A DNA stretch of 25,299 nt from Patescibacteria group bacterium (GTDB taxonomy: Bacteria > Patescibacteriota > UBA1384 > XYA2-FULL-43-10 > 1-14-0-10-43-13): assembly GCA_022705465.1 (NCBI GenBank), contig JAKJEK010000002.1, positions 1-25,299 of the forward strand. Reading direction: 5' to 3'. Shown piece after piece: positions 1 to 7,569 of the stretch; within the stretch, counting starts at the first letter, position 1; the number at the start of each line of letters is the position of its first letter. The notes below the pieces were generated by a model. The model was not told where the DNA came from and ran no database searches. It saw only the letters and a list, made by a program, of their open reading frames with translations. The position numbers and the translations under genes were made by a program.

Positions 1-106
1 CCACACCTCCGACAAATCATATTCCTCATCGGAACGCCCCTTTCACGCGGTCTGCAGAGATAATAGCACAACAATAGCTCTGGCACAATCTAACAAGTTA
101 ACCTGA

Positions 107-1918
107 CTAACTAAGCACTGCCTTGATACGCCTCACTCCAGCACTCGATGCTTCCTCTTTAGTAATCTTAAAACGCCCTAGCTCACCTGTATGCCTCACG
201 TGTGGACCACCACATATTTCTTTTGAAAAATATTCTTCTTTAGATTTTCCGATAGTATACACTTTAACCTTTTCGCCGTACTTGCTTTCAAACACACCCA
301 TAGCGTTACATTTTTTTGCATCTTCCAACGTCATCTCCTCTAGATCAACTGGCAAGTCTTGCCGAATTTGATCATTCACTAGACTTTCCACCTCTCGGAT
401 CTGCTCAGGTGTAAGTTTTTCGGGGTGAGAAAAATCAAAACGCAATCGTTCAGCTGTTATATTCGACCCCCGCTGCAAGACATGTTCACCCAGTACCTTC
501 CGCAATGCCGCTAATAGCAAATGGGTTGCCGTGTGGTATTTAGTTGCAATATCGCCAGCATCAGCCAACCCGCCCTTAAACATCCCGGCCGAAGCTGTTC
601 GTGAGAGTTCTTGGTGAGCCCTAACTTTATCTTCAAACACCCCAACCGCATCCTCCTTAACCATAATATTCAAGCGTCTTGCTTCCTCCAGAGCAATCTC
701 CAGTGGCAACCCTTTTGACTGATATAGATCAAATAGGTTTTCTCCACTCAACTCGTATCGTTTTGGAATATCCTCACCAACGTAGCTGCCAGACATCCTG
801 GCGTATGTCTCTAAATCTTTTAGTGCTGCGTTAAGTGTCCGTCGGAACTTCACTTCCTCCTTTTCCAACTCATCAAGTACTCCGTCCTGAACTTCGTTTT
901 GACCGGCAAAATACACGTCACGATATATTTCTAGAACAATCCTGGCTACCGCAACAGTAAAGTTATCTACAATCCCAATCTGATGAGCTTTCACGATTGC
1001 CCGGCGTATCAACCGGCGAACAACATAGCCTCGATCCTTATTGGAGGGAGTAGCCCCATCAGCAATCGCAAAAACAGCCGCTTTTATATGGTCAGCAATA
1101 ATCCTAAATCCTCTTGTGTTATCTTCATAACTTTTGCCAGACAACCGCTCTAATTCCTGAATAATTGGCCAAAATAGATCGGTTCGATAGTTATCATCAA
1201 GACCGTTCATGATCGCCAGCGCCCTCTCCAAGCCCATGCCCGTATCCACATTTTTCTGAACGAGTGGCTCAAACTTGCCGTCACTTGTCTTGTAGTACTG
1301 CATAAACACGTCATTCCAAATCTCCACCCAACGCTCGTCTTCCGGATCAAACTTCACAGGTGCCTGGCCACCACCTGTCCATACAAACATCTCCGTATCT
1401 GGCCCGCATGGCCCGGTCTCTCCGGCAGGCCCCCACCAATTATTTTTCTTTGGTAACCTAGCGATTCTCTCTTCTGGAATACCCAACTCGGACCAAATAT
1501 TATAAGCCTCTTGATCAAACGGTGCATCCACGTCTCCGGCAAATACCGACATCGCTAATTGCTTGACGTTAATACCCAACCACTCTTTTGATGTTAGATA
1601 TTCGTAACTCCACAAAATTGCTTCGCGCTTAAAGTAATCGCCAAGAGACCAGTTACCCAACATCTCAAAAAAAGTATGATGGGTTTTGTCGCCTACTTCG
1701 TCAATATCGCCAGTCCGAATGCACTTTTGAGCGTTAGTCAACCGTCTCCCCATTGGATGCTTTTCACCCATCAAGAACGGCACCAGTGGCTGCATTCCGG
1801 CTGTTGTAAATAATACTGTAGGATCATTCTCTGGCACTAACGGCGCCGAAGGAATTACTGCATGATCTCTTTCTCGAAAAAACGATAAAAATTTTTTCCT
1901 GAGTTCTGTAGAATTCAT
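107..1918 (-). CDS. alaS: Alanyl-tRNA synthetase, short form lacking the C-terminal domain
   Basis: Charges tRNA-Ala with alanine in the cytoplasm. The N-terminal class II catalytic core is clear (FTTAGMQPLVPFL, HHTFFEMLGNWSLGDYFK). The editing (SAD) domain near the C-terminus keeps its zinc ligands: HTATH at about residues 462-466 and CGGPH at about 569-573. The protein then stops, at about 603 residues, so the DHHA1/C-Ala domain found in the roughly 875-residue E. coli enzyme is absent. The same frame also opens at a GTG (1939) and an ATG (1936) inside the end of the upstream transglycosylase gene. I prefer the ATG at 1916-1918 because MNSTELRKKFLSFF aligns with the family N-terminus, but its AAAGGTGAT ribosome site lies rather far away, so 1936 is possible. 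Probably co-transcribed with, and translationally coupled to, the transglycosylase gene. Product certain; exact start less so. Confidence 0.95.
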   Translation of the reverse strand: MNSTELRKKFLSFFRERDHAVIPSAPLVPENDPTVLFTTAGMQPLVPFLMGEKHPMGRRLTNAQKCIRTGDIDEVGDKTHHTFFEMLGNWSLGDYFKREAILWSYEYLTSKEWLGINVKQLAMSVFAGDVDAPFDQEAYNIWSELGIPEERIARLPKKNNWWGPAGETGPCGPDTEMFVWTGGGQAPVKFDPEDERWVEIWNDVFMQYYKTSDGKFEPLVQKNVDTGMGLERALAIMNGLDDNYRTDLFWPIIQELERLSGKSYEDNTRGFRIIADHIKAAVFAIADGATPSNKDRGYVVRRLIRRAIVKAHQIGIVDNFTVAVARIVLEIYRDVYFAGQNEVQDGVLDELEKEEVKFRRTLNAALKDLETYARMSGSYVGEDIPKRYELSGENLFDLYQSKGLPLEIALEEARRLNIMVKEDAVGVFEDKVRAHQELSRTASAGMFKGGLADAGDIATKYHTATHLLLAALRKVLGEHVLQRGSNITAERLRFDFSHPEKLTPEQIREVESLVNDQIRQDLPVDLEEMTLEDAKKCNAMGVFESKYGEKVKVYTIGKSKEEYFSKEICGGPHVRHTGELGRFKITKEEASSAGVRRIKAVLS

Positions 1919-1925
1919 ATGTGTG

Positions 1926-2621
1926 CTACTTTTCATCACCTTTAAATATACTAAATACGTTTGCTATGATTTGTGACCAAATTCGACCTCTTACATCAAA
2001 ATCATTATCAATTTTTTCCATCTTAACCCCCTCCGACCACTTCCCTGCAACTAAAGTGCCGGTACCTCTTACCCCCAATCGGTCGCCGTACATATCGCTA
2101 TACACTGCTTGATGACCCTGGATTTTCTTAACATAAGCGTTGGTTTCACGAAATGGAATATTGTCCATCAATCCGGCTTTCGCCCACTTATCAACGTTAC
2201 CCGATCCAGCATTATAAGCCGCTAGTGCGAACTCAACGTCTCCATTGTATTTATCCAATAGCGTCCGTAAGTACCAGGAACCGAATCTTATTGATGTCTC
2301 AGGATTAAACAAGTCATACTCTCTAGCGCCGAGTTCTTTCGCAATCATCCTGGCGGTTGCTGGCATTATTTGCATCAAACCTCTTGCTCCCTTTGGCGAC
2401 ACCGCCTGCGTATTAAACCGGCTTTCCTGAAAAATAACAGCTGCTACTAGCGTACTATCGAGGTTGTACTCCTGAGCATATTTAATGATGTGCTCATCGT
2501 ATCGCAATGGATAAACGGAATCACCGAAAATTACCGGCAAATACCTGTACATCGTGCCAAGCGCTAACAAAATCACCACTAGTGAAAATATCGCGCGTAT
2601 TTTGAGTCTTCTTCTCAGCAT
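1926..2621 (-). CDS. Membrane-anchored lytic murein transglycosylase (SLT domain)
   Basis: Probably cleaves peptidoglycan glycan strands outside the cytoplasmic membrane. Residues about 10-30 form one hydrophobic segment (signal anchor). A Slt70-type domain follows, with the catalytic Glu in QESRFNTQAVSP (about residue 66), then GLMQIMPATA and AAYNAG (about 134-139), all hallmarks of the family. At 231 residues it is a single-domain, MltE/YjbJ-like enzyme. The start is supported by a perfect GGAGGAGG ribosome site. It is the first gene of a two-gene unit with alaS, whose frame opens within its last codons. A candidate promoter lies just upstream, after the terminator of the preceding tRNA-Leu. 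The pairing with alaS has no obvious functional logic. Confidence 0.93.
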   Translation of the reverse strand: MLRRRLKIRAIFSLVVILLALGTMYRYLPVIFGDSVYPLRYDEHIIKYAQEYNLDSTLVAAVIFQESRFNTQAVSPKGARGLMQIMPATARMIAKELGAREYDLFNPETSIRFGSWYLRTLLDKYNGDVEFALAAYNAGSGNVDKWAKAGLMDNIPFRETNAYVKKIQGHQAVYSDMYGDRLGVRGTGTLVAGKWSEGVKMEKIDNDFDVRGRIWSQIIANVFSIFKGDEK

Positions 2622-2643
2622 TAGAACCTCCTCCTATAGAGCG

Positions 2644-2672
2644 ATAGTACCACATCGAAACAATGTTGCGAA
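2644..2672 (-). promoter_or_regulatory. Candidate promoter for transglycosylase-alaS
   Basis: On the minus strand: -35 TTCGCA, 17-base spacer, -10 TACTAT preceded by TGG (extended -10). It lies between the tRNA-Leu terminator and the transglycosylase start. Found by eye; each hexamer matches consensus at four of six positions. Confidence 0.45.
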
Positions 2673-2678
2673 GAGTAT

Positions 2679-2699
2679 AAAAAACGGGCTAATTGCCCG
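2679..2699 (-). terminator. Intrinsic terminator after tRNA-Leu(UAA)
   Basis: Minus-strand hairpin CGGGC-AATTA-GCCCG followed by six T. It ends the transcript carrying tRNA-Leu(UAA), and perhaps the DHH gene upstream, and separates it from the transglycosylase-alaS unit. Confidence 0.8.
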
Positions 2700-2748
2700 C
2701 AGCCTCTATTACCATCTCATCAACGTCACTTTAGCTAATCGCAAAATC

Positions 2749-2832
2749 TGGTACCCGGGGTGGGAGTCGAACCCACACGCCTTACGGCAAAGGATTTTAA
2801 GTCCTTCGTGTCTACCATTCCACCACCCGGGC
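2749..2832 (-). tRNA. tRNA-Leu (anticodon UAA)
   Basis: Reads UUA/UUG leucine codons. Full cloverleaf: acceptor stem GCCCGGG/CCCGGGT, anticodon loop CTTAAAA, long class II variable arm, T arm GTGGG-TTCGACT-CCCAC, discriminator A and an encoded CCA. It sits 61 bases after the DHH gene stop and may share its transcript. Confidence 0.97.
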
Positions 2833-2893
2833 TCAATAACACAACGCGCTACCCACATATGGAGCTCGTTTTTAACAAAACATTGGCCACTTA

Positions 2894-3853
2894 CTACACC
2901 GCTCGCCAAATGCCAGCATCCTGCCGCAACCGTCCTGACAAAGAAAATCCTGACGCCCTTCTGTGGCCACCACCACCGAAATAATTCGCCAACCTTGAGA
3001 GATCGACATTGTCAGACTCTGTTCGCAAGCTGCCTTTGATTCTACCATCTTTAGTCTCGTATAACAAGAGTGCAATTCGCGAATTAGGTATTGCATTGAT
3101 TAAATTTACCAATCCCGACACTTCATCTTCACTGGCCCCAACACTCTCGATATCGTCTTTTGTAAGTACCGAATAGGCCATGCCCAGATCATGATTAAAC
3201 GATAGCCTACTTAATGCAATTCCCCACAACTTCAACATCGTCACCGACCGCGAGTTTGATACATTGGCTGAAATTTGTTTTAATTTTGCCCCCCGCCGCA
3301 ACAAGGCCGACGAAACCTCCAGCACCGATGATGATGTGTTAGTGTGCTGAAAACCAGCAGTATCCGTGTAAATACCAGTTAATAGAGACGTAGCAAGAGT
3401 AGGAGTAATTTCTACGCCTAACTGAGTTATGATGGAGTATATTAACTCGCAGGTTGATGAAACATTGGTGTCAACATAGTTAACAGTCGAAATCCGCCAT
3501 AAATCGTTTTTTGGATGGTGGTCAATATTTATTAGAGGAATGCGCTTTTTATGAAACACTGCTAATCGATCGGCGAAACCAGTCCGGTGAAAATCCCCGT
3601 TGTCAACCAATATTACAGCCTCAAAATCACCCAACAGAAAATCCTGCTTAATTTTATCCGAACCCTTCAGAAAACGAAAAACAGGCGGCACCCCACTTGA
3701 GGAAACGAGAACCGCCTGCTTACCTAGAGAATCTAATACTTCGCCCAATGCTAAAAGTGAACCGATGCTATCGCCATCAGCGCGCTCGTGGCAAACAATC
3801 AAAAAACTATTGCGCTCTTCAATGATGGTCTTGAATTTTTGAAAGGCATTCAT
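2894..3853 (-). CDS. DHH/DHHA1 phosphoesterase, NrnA/RecJ-like (oligoribonuclease or pAp phosphatase type)
   Basis: Likely a Mn-dependent phosphodiesterase that degrades nanoRNA, pAp or linear dinucleotides, as NrnA does. DHH motifs in order (numbered from the ATG at 3853): H22 with A25-DGD (26-28), D84 in LVDNGD, DHH at 111-113, and TDTAGF downstream. The C-terminal DHHA1 domain ends in the substrate-binding GGGGHRRASGF. Length about 319 residues is normal for NrnA. A GTG at 3862 is in frame; neither start has a clear ribosome site. A hairpin (3871-3887) lies just upstream, between this gene and the MBL-fold gene. Family assignment is firm; the substrate cannot be told from sequence. Confidence 0.9.
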   Translation of the reverse strand: MNAFQKFKTIIEERNSFLIVCHERADGDSIGSLLALGEVLDSLGKQAVLVSSSGVPPVFRFLKGSDKIKQDFLLGDFEAVILVDNGDFHRTGFADRLAVFHKKRIPLINIDHHPKNDLWRISTVNYVDTNVSSTCELIYSIITQLGVEITPTLATSLLTGIYTDTAGFQHTNTSSSVLEVSSALLRRGAKLKQISANVSNSRSVTMLKLWGIALSRLSFNHDLGMAYSVLTKDDIESVGASEDEVSGLVNLINAIPNSRIALLLYETKDGRIKGSLRTESDNVDLSRLANYFGGGGHRRASGFSLSGRLRQDAGIWRAV

Positions 3854-3870
3854 AGGCCGCACGAAAATAA

Positions 3871-3887
3871 CGGATGGATACCATCCG
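3871..3887 (-). terminator. Hairpin between MBL-fold gene and DHH gene (possible weak terminator)
   Basis: Stem CGGATGG/CCATCCG (7 bp) with a three-base loop. On the minus strand it is followed by TTATTTTCG, a poor U-tract, so it may be a leaky terminator of the S1/MBL unit or a leader structure of the DHH gene. Confidence 0.45.
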
Positions 3888-3974
3888 GTCGCTTTTATCT
3901 CAGCTCATTACACTTCATAAATGAACGGCAATGGCCTGCCCCAAACCGCGAAACATCAATTTATTAAGTTACGA

Positions 3975-4469
3975 TCACTTACCGCTTGGTTTCAGAATTA
4001 CTGCTCGACGCTGATCCTCGGGCAAATCCTGTGCCCGAACCTTATACACATCCACCTCGCCGTCAGTTATTCCTTCAATTTTTTTAAACTCCTCAAGATC
4101 AGAGTATAGCATCGGAATAACGACTTTGGGATCGATTTTTGCCACTAACCCACTTGCCTTTTTGGTCGGCAACGTTCCGCTTTCACCTAAAGGCAGGATT
4201 AAGATATCAATATTGCCTATTTCTTTAACTTCGTCAACAGAAAGTTCACGGATAATCCTACCCAAATAGCAAATATTAATGTCCTCGACACACAAAACGT
4301 AAATAGTGTTATCCTCATCAGGAATGCCAAGTATCCCAATGCCGGCCTTCTCATACTCACCAGCCCCAGGTATCTCGAATCCGTCAATTGTAAGTTTGTA
4401 ACCGAGCTCAATCTTTACCGGACCAGCTTTGATTTCAAATTTATCTGCACCCAGATACTTAATATTCAT
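3975..4469 (-). CDS. Degenerate metallo-beta-lactamase-fold protein lacking its metal-binding motifs
   Basis: Resembles the short UPF0173/COG2220-type MBL-fold hydrolases. It has the N-terminal MNIKYLGADKFEIKAG strand pair, the middle PGAGEYEKAGIGILGI, NTIYVL, then DILILPLGESGTLPTKKA and a C-terminal IDPKVVIPMLY. The HxHxDH metal motif, which should lie between the first strands and the PG-GEYE segment, is absent: the chain runs directly from KIELGYKLTIDGF into it, about 40 residues short. The later ligands also look changed (CYLGRI where LGDxxH is usual, PMLY where PMHY is usual). So it is probably catalytically inert or repurposed. The frame is intact at 164 residues and has a good GGAAGGA ribosome site, so it is not an obvious pseudogene. 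It follows the S1 gene by about 40 bases, probably in one operon. Confidence 0.7.
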   Translation of the reverse strand: MNIKYLGADKFEIKAGPVKIELGYKLTIDGFEIPGAGEYEKAGIGILGIPDEDNTIYVLCVEDINICYLGRIIRELSVDEVKEIGNIDILILPLGESGTLPTKKASGLVAKIDPKVVIPMLYSDLEEFKKIEGITDGEVDVYKVRAQDLPEDQRRAVILKPSGK

Positions 4470-4510
4470 GGCATCCTTCCACTTATCGTACGCATTTTGC
4501 TACAAACGAA

Positions 4511-5710
4511 TTATTTTTCGGTCTTCGTTGCAGCTTCGCCCTTTTCAGTCTGCTCTTTGTCGGCCGGCGCTGCTTCTGCTGTATCGCTCTTTTCGCCTTC
4601 CGCACTGACTGCTTTCAAGCTAAGACCCAAACGATGATTGTCGGGTTCAATGGAAATAATCTTGAAATCATATTTCTTACCAAGCTCAACCACGTGGCTT
4701 GGGTCAACTACATGTTTCTGAGATAACTCCGACACATGAACGAGCCCATCGATCTCCTCATCAAGTGAAACAAATGCACCGAATGGGGTAATCTTAGTTA
4801 CCTCGCCATGCACAACATCGCCCACTTTATATTTCGATGCAGCCTTAACCCAGGGATCAGGCAGTAATCGTTTCAGTGAAAGAGAAATTCTTCCCTCTTC
4901 AATAGATATAATCATCGCCTCAACTTCAGTTCCCACCTTAAACATACTAGATAAATCTGATACCCGGCTCCATGAAACTTCAGAAATATGAATGAGGCCC
5001 TCAATCTGCTGGTCAATATTTACAAATAGACCAAAATCAACAATACCGGTGATTCTACCTCTAACCTTATCGCCCACCTGATACTTCTCAATACGCTCTT
5101 TGATTTCAGTCGCCTTAACTGCGCGCTCCGAGAAGATCAGTTTGTTGCTTTCTTTGTCACAGTTGATCACCTTAACCAACAATTCTTGGCCAATGAATCT
5201 TCTGAGGCGATTTAGAATTTCGTCCTTATCACCACCACTCACCCGTGGGTAATTAGATGGAGCCAACTGGGACACCGGCAAGAAACCTTGAATGCCACCA
5301 ATATCGGTAGTCAGGCCACCCTTATTGGCATCAACGATTCTAACACTTAGTGGCTCACCAGACTTGAACTTCTCCTCCATCTCCAACCAGTATTTTTCTC
5401 GATCAGCCTGCTTCATCGATAGCACAACATTACCGTTGTCATCTTCCAGCGAAATAACTGTGCAGTATATTTTATCACCCGGCTTAATTGTCGATTTAAC
5501 CCCTGTTACCTCTCTCTCCGGAATAAAACCAAGTGATTGGCCCGAGACATCAACCCACACGCGATTACCGCCAACTGCAAGGACAGTGGCTTCAACAGTA
5601 TCACCCTCAACAAACGGTAGCAGATTATCACCAAGCTCCTCCAACAAGCTGGCCATTGTTTCCACTGGCGCACCTGTTGTCTGCGCAACTGCTTCTTTCG
5701 AATCACTCAT
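4511..5710 (-). CDS. rpsA: S1-domain RNA-binding protein (ribosomal protein S1-like, four repeats)
   Basis: Binds single-stranded mRNA and probably helps start translation on the 30S subunit. Four S1 (OB-fold) repeats are visible at about residues 36-101, 118-197, 212-281 and 296-368. The last two carry the classic signatures VDFGLFVNI-EGLIHISE and TPFGAFVSL-DGLVHVSE. A charged tail of Ala, Glu and Lys ends the 399-residue protein. E. coli S1 has six repeats; four is common in Gram-positive bacteria and reduced genomes. The ATG overlaps the upstream membrane-protein stop as ATGA, which indicates translational coupling, and there is also an AAAGGAG site. Proper S1 versus a general S1 RNA-binding protein cannot be settled by sequence alone. 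Confidence 0.9.
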   Translation of the reverse strand: MSDSKEAVAQTTGAPVETMASLLEELGDNLLPFVEGDTVEATVLAVGGNRVWVDVSGQSLGFIPEREVTGVKSTIKPGDKIYCTVISLEDDNGNVVLSMKQADREKYWLEMEEKFKSGEPLSVRIVDANKGGLTTDIGGIQGFLPVSQLAPSNYPRVSGGDKDEILNRLRRFIGQELLVKVINCDKESNKLIFSERAVKATEIKERIEKYQVGDKVRGRITGIVDFGLFVNIDQQIEGLIHISEVSWSRVSDLSSMFKVGTEVEAMIISIEEGRISLSLKRLLPDPWVKAASKYKVGDVVHGEVTKITPFGAFVSLDEEIDGLVHVSELSQKHVVDPSHVVELGKKYDFKIISIEPDNHRLGLSLKAVSAEGEKSDTAEAAPADKEQTEKGEAATKTEK

Positions 5711-6111
5711 TTAACTAATTCTCCTTTCCTCTTTGGCAGGTACTTTTCGTATCTCTCCTGCGTTTTCACTTCTTTGGTGTAACGGGGTACAACCCTGAAC
5801 ACCCAAAGGCTATTTACTATAATCCAAACCGCGAATAAGACCAACACTATCACCAGATAAGCCCTCGATCCCAGCCATGCCAACCGCTCGTAACGGCCAA
5901 ACAGGTATGTAAAACCCATAATCCCCGGTACTAAAAAGGCTGGAAAATACTTATCCTTAATCTCCGTCATTCTGACAGGCAAAAACCTCGTTACCACTGC
6001 CAATATCAGCATAATGGAGAACACTACAATCAACGGTACGTAGAGTTTAGTGTTCTGTGGCGGAATTGGGTCAAGTAAATAGCTTTTGGAAAAAACCTCT
6101 GACAAGGTCAT
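5707..6111 (-). CDS. Small integral membrane protein, function unknown
   Basis: I do not recognise the family. About 134 residues with three hydrophobic segments: after a polar N-terminus (YVPLIVVFSIMLILAVV), in the middle (FPAFLVPGIMGFTYLFG), and YLVIVLVLFAVWIIVNSLWVF, then a basic, polar C-terminal tail. An ATG at 6120 is also in frame, but AAGGG abuts it directly; the ATG at 6109-6111 has AAGGG at normal spacing, so I prefer it. The stop overlaps the S1 start by four bases, so the two are translated together. tRNA-Leu(GAG) ends about 80 bases upstream on the same strand, so all may share a transcript. Confidence 0.8.
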   Translation of the reverse strand: MTLSEVFSKSYLLDPIPPQNTKLYVPLIVVFSIMLILAVVTRFLPVRMTEIKDKYFPAFLVPGIMGFTYLFGRYERLAWLGSRAYLVIVLVLFAVWIIVNSLWVFRVVPRYTKEVKTQERYEKYLPKRKGELVK

Positions 6112-6191
6112 ACCGTTCATCCCTTAATTATTAATTAACATTAACCACTTATTGCCAGTGCTGACTAATCAGTCGAAACTCTAAATGAATT

Positions 6192-6278
6192 TGGTGGGCG
6201 AGAGAGGACTTGAACCTCCACGACCTTACGGCCACTACCACCTCAAGGTAGCGTGTATACCAATTTCACCACTCGCCC
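6192..6278 (-). tRNA. tRNA-Leu (anticodon GAG)
   Basis: Reads CUC/CUU leucine codons. Acceptor GGGCGAG/CTCGCCC, anticodon loop TTGAGGT, class II variable arm, T arm GGAGG-TTCAAGT-CCTCT, discriminator A, encoded CCA. Confidence 0.97.
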
Positions 6279-6382
6279 TTATTCACTACTGTAATCTGCC
6301 GACTAACCGTAGCTTTGTTAAAGGATGGCCTGCCGACTGAAGCCTTCTTGTCCGCCGTAGCCCGATAAACCGGGGCAAAAGA

Positions 6383-6459
6383 TGGTGCGCGCTGAGGGAT
6401 TCGAACCCCCGACCTACTCGGTGTAAACGAGTCGCTCTAACCAGCTGAGCTAAGCGCGC
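6383..6459 (-). tRNA. tRNA-Val (anticodon UAC)
   Basis: Reads GUA and related valine codons. Acceptor GCGCGCT/AGCGCGC, D arm GCTC-AGCTGGTTA-GAGC, anticodon stem ACTCG/CGAGT with loop TTTACAC, T arm GGGGG-TTCGAAT-CCCTC, discriminator A, encoded CCA. A terminator-like hairpin ends only two bases before its 5' end (see 6461-6486). Confidence 0.97.
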
Positions 6460-6460
6460 T

Positions 6461-6486
6461 TTAAAAAAATCTCGGCCAACCGAGAT
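6461..6486 (-). terminator. Intrinsic terminator or attenuator immediately upstream of tRNA-Val
   Basis: Minus-strand stem ATCTCGG/CCGAGAT (7 bp) with a TTGG loop, followed by a run of seven T. It can terminate the HAD gene transcript, but it also lies between the only good promoter I see (6543-6571) and tRNA-Val. Confidence 0.8.
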
Positions 6487-6542
6487 AATAAAATACTATT
6501 ATTCAAGCTGGCTTAATGATAAATTCTAAAAACTACGAAGCA

Positions 6543-6571
6543 ATGATAGCAAAAACATTCACTAATGTCAA
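6543..6571 (-). promoter_or_regulatory. Strong candidate promoter upstream of tRNA-Val
   Basis: Minus strand: -35 TTGACA (perfect), 17-base spacer, -10 TATCAT (five of six). A transcript would start near 6536, about 75 bases before tRNA-Val, and would pass through the 6461-6486 hairpin. Confidence 0.65.
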
Positions 6572-6595
6572 AACATTTCTGTTATATTATCCGAG

Positions 6596-7180
6596 TCAGT
6601 TCTTGCTACTAACAACTTTTCCAATCTCATCCCACGATTGAACTCTCGAAATGCCCTCCGGCGCCCCGAAACGATTCCAGGGTTGATCAAAAAGCACCAC
6701 ATCGATCCCAGCCTGCGAACAGTCAATCGCATGCTCCAGTGAATCGTCAATCATTAAGTCAACTCCAAGCTTGATGCAAAACTCAGATTTCCGCGCCCTA
6801 AATATTCCTTGCGAATAATTATTCACAAAATGAACATTTAGCGGCAAATCAGCAAAATAATTTTTCACCCAATCCTGGGTTAACTTCGCCAACGCGCCAG
6901 CTGACCTGGCGGTAATTATTATTATCTGATGCTGATCCCTTAATCTCTCAATTGCCTCAACCGCCCCGCTATAAGGTTTTATGGTCTTCGCATAAGAACT
7001 CATGCAAAACTCCTGAAACCCCAAAAAAGCTTGCTCAATAGCACATCCCATCAGATCGGCATAATCCAAACGCTCCAGTCCTGCTTTGGTATAGACAGTA
7101 TTACGCCGCTCGTTACAAAAAAGTAAAAACGATGGCATTGTATCTGCTAGTGTATCATCTAAGTCAATTCCAATTAGCAT
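6596..7180 (-). CDS. HAD-superfamily hydrolase, 5'-nucleotidase-like
   Basis: A cytoplasmic HAD phosphatase, probably acting on nucleotides or another small phosphate ester. Motif I is DLDDTLAD at about residues 6-13 (nucleophile Asp and general acid Asp). Motif II is the Thr in IIITARS. Motif III/IV is the Lys of RARKSEFC plus DLMIDDSLEHA. The segment between motifs I and II is a helical cap of the C1 type. At 194 residues it matches the short nucleotidase (NT5C/YqfW-like) branch, though the exact substrate is open. The start has GGGGAG four bases upstream. It is flanked by tRNA genes and has a terminator after it, so it is probably a single-gene unit. Confidence 0.85.
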   Translation of the reverse strand: MLIGIDLDDTLADTMPSFLLFCNERRNTVYTKAGLERLDYADLMGCAIEQAFLGFQEFCMSSYAKTIKPYSGAVEAIERLRDQHQIIIITARSAGALAKLTQDWVKNYFADLPLNVHFVNNYSQGIFRARKSEFCIKLGVDLMIDDSLEHAIDCSQAGIDVVLFDQPWNRFGAPEGISRVQSWDEIGKVVSSKN

Positions 7181-7323
7181 ACTCTCCCCTATTTAGCGCA
7201 CTACCATCAATCCTCTTGGGTGCATTATCTGCCACGTCTGATCACCACCGGAAAAACGCCTGTTTGGCTGCTCAAACCAACGTTATATAACCTTTCTATC
7301 ATACGGCCGCCCGTAAACCAAAT

Positions 7324-7343
7324 AAAAAAACCGATCTCTCGGT
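7324..7343 (-). terminator. Intrinsic terminator after tRNA-Leu(CAG)
   Basis: Minus-strand hairpin ACCGA-GAGA-TCGGT followed by a T run (seven T, then ATTT). It closes the transcript that carries tRNA-Leu(CAG), perhaps from secG onward. Confidence 0.7.
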
Positions 7344-7396
7344 AATTTGACTTAAGTAAACTGATATAGCCTGGTGCAAGTTTGACATAAATTTAC

Positions 7397-7482
7397 TGGT
7401 GCCCGAGAGAGGAGTTGAACCTCCACGAGCTTGCGCTCACTACGACCTGAACGTAGCGTGTCTACCATTCCACCACTCGGGC
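7397..7482 (-). tRNA. tRNA-Leu (anticodon CAG)
   Basis: Reads CUG leucine codons. Acceptor GCCCGAG/CTCGGGC, anticodon stem CTACG/CGTAG with loop TTCAGGT, class II variable arm, discriminator A, encoded CCA. Together with the GAG and UAA tRNAs it makes three leucine isoacceptors within 5 kb. It lies 87 bases after the solute-binding protein gene, and no separate promoter is evident. Confidence 0.97.
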
Positions 7483-7569
7483 AGCACCATAAACAGATGA
7501 TCTATCATCTAATCGCTTTAATGCGATTCCACCAATCTATTCTATCAAACTTCGCCTCAAATTACCAGG

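Noticed and set aside
2554..3039. Plus-strand open frame of 161 codons across tRNA-Leu and the end of the DHH gene
   Set aside because: Crosses a tRNA, a terminator and well-supported minus-strand genes; no ribosome site or family features.
3975..4469. Calling the MBL-fold gene a pseudogene
   Set aside because: The frame is open with good start signals and conserved remaining segments; better described as a degenerate but intact protein.
7496..7529. Adjacent small hairpins between the solute-binding protein gene and tRNA-Leu(CAG)
   Set aside because: Stems of six pairs without a U-tract; could be RNA processing sites, but support is too weak to annotate.
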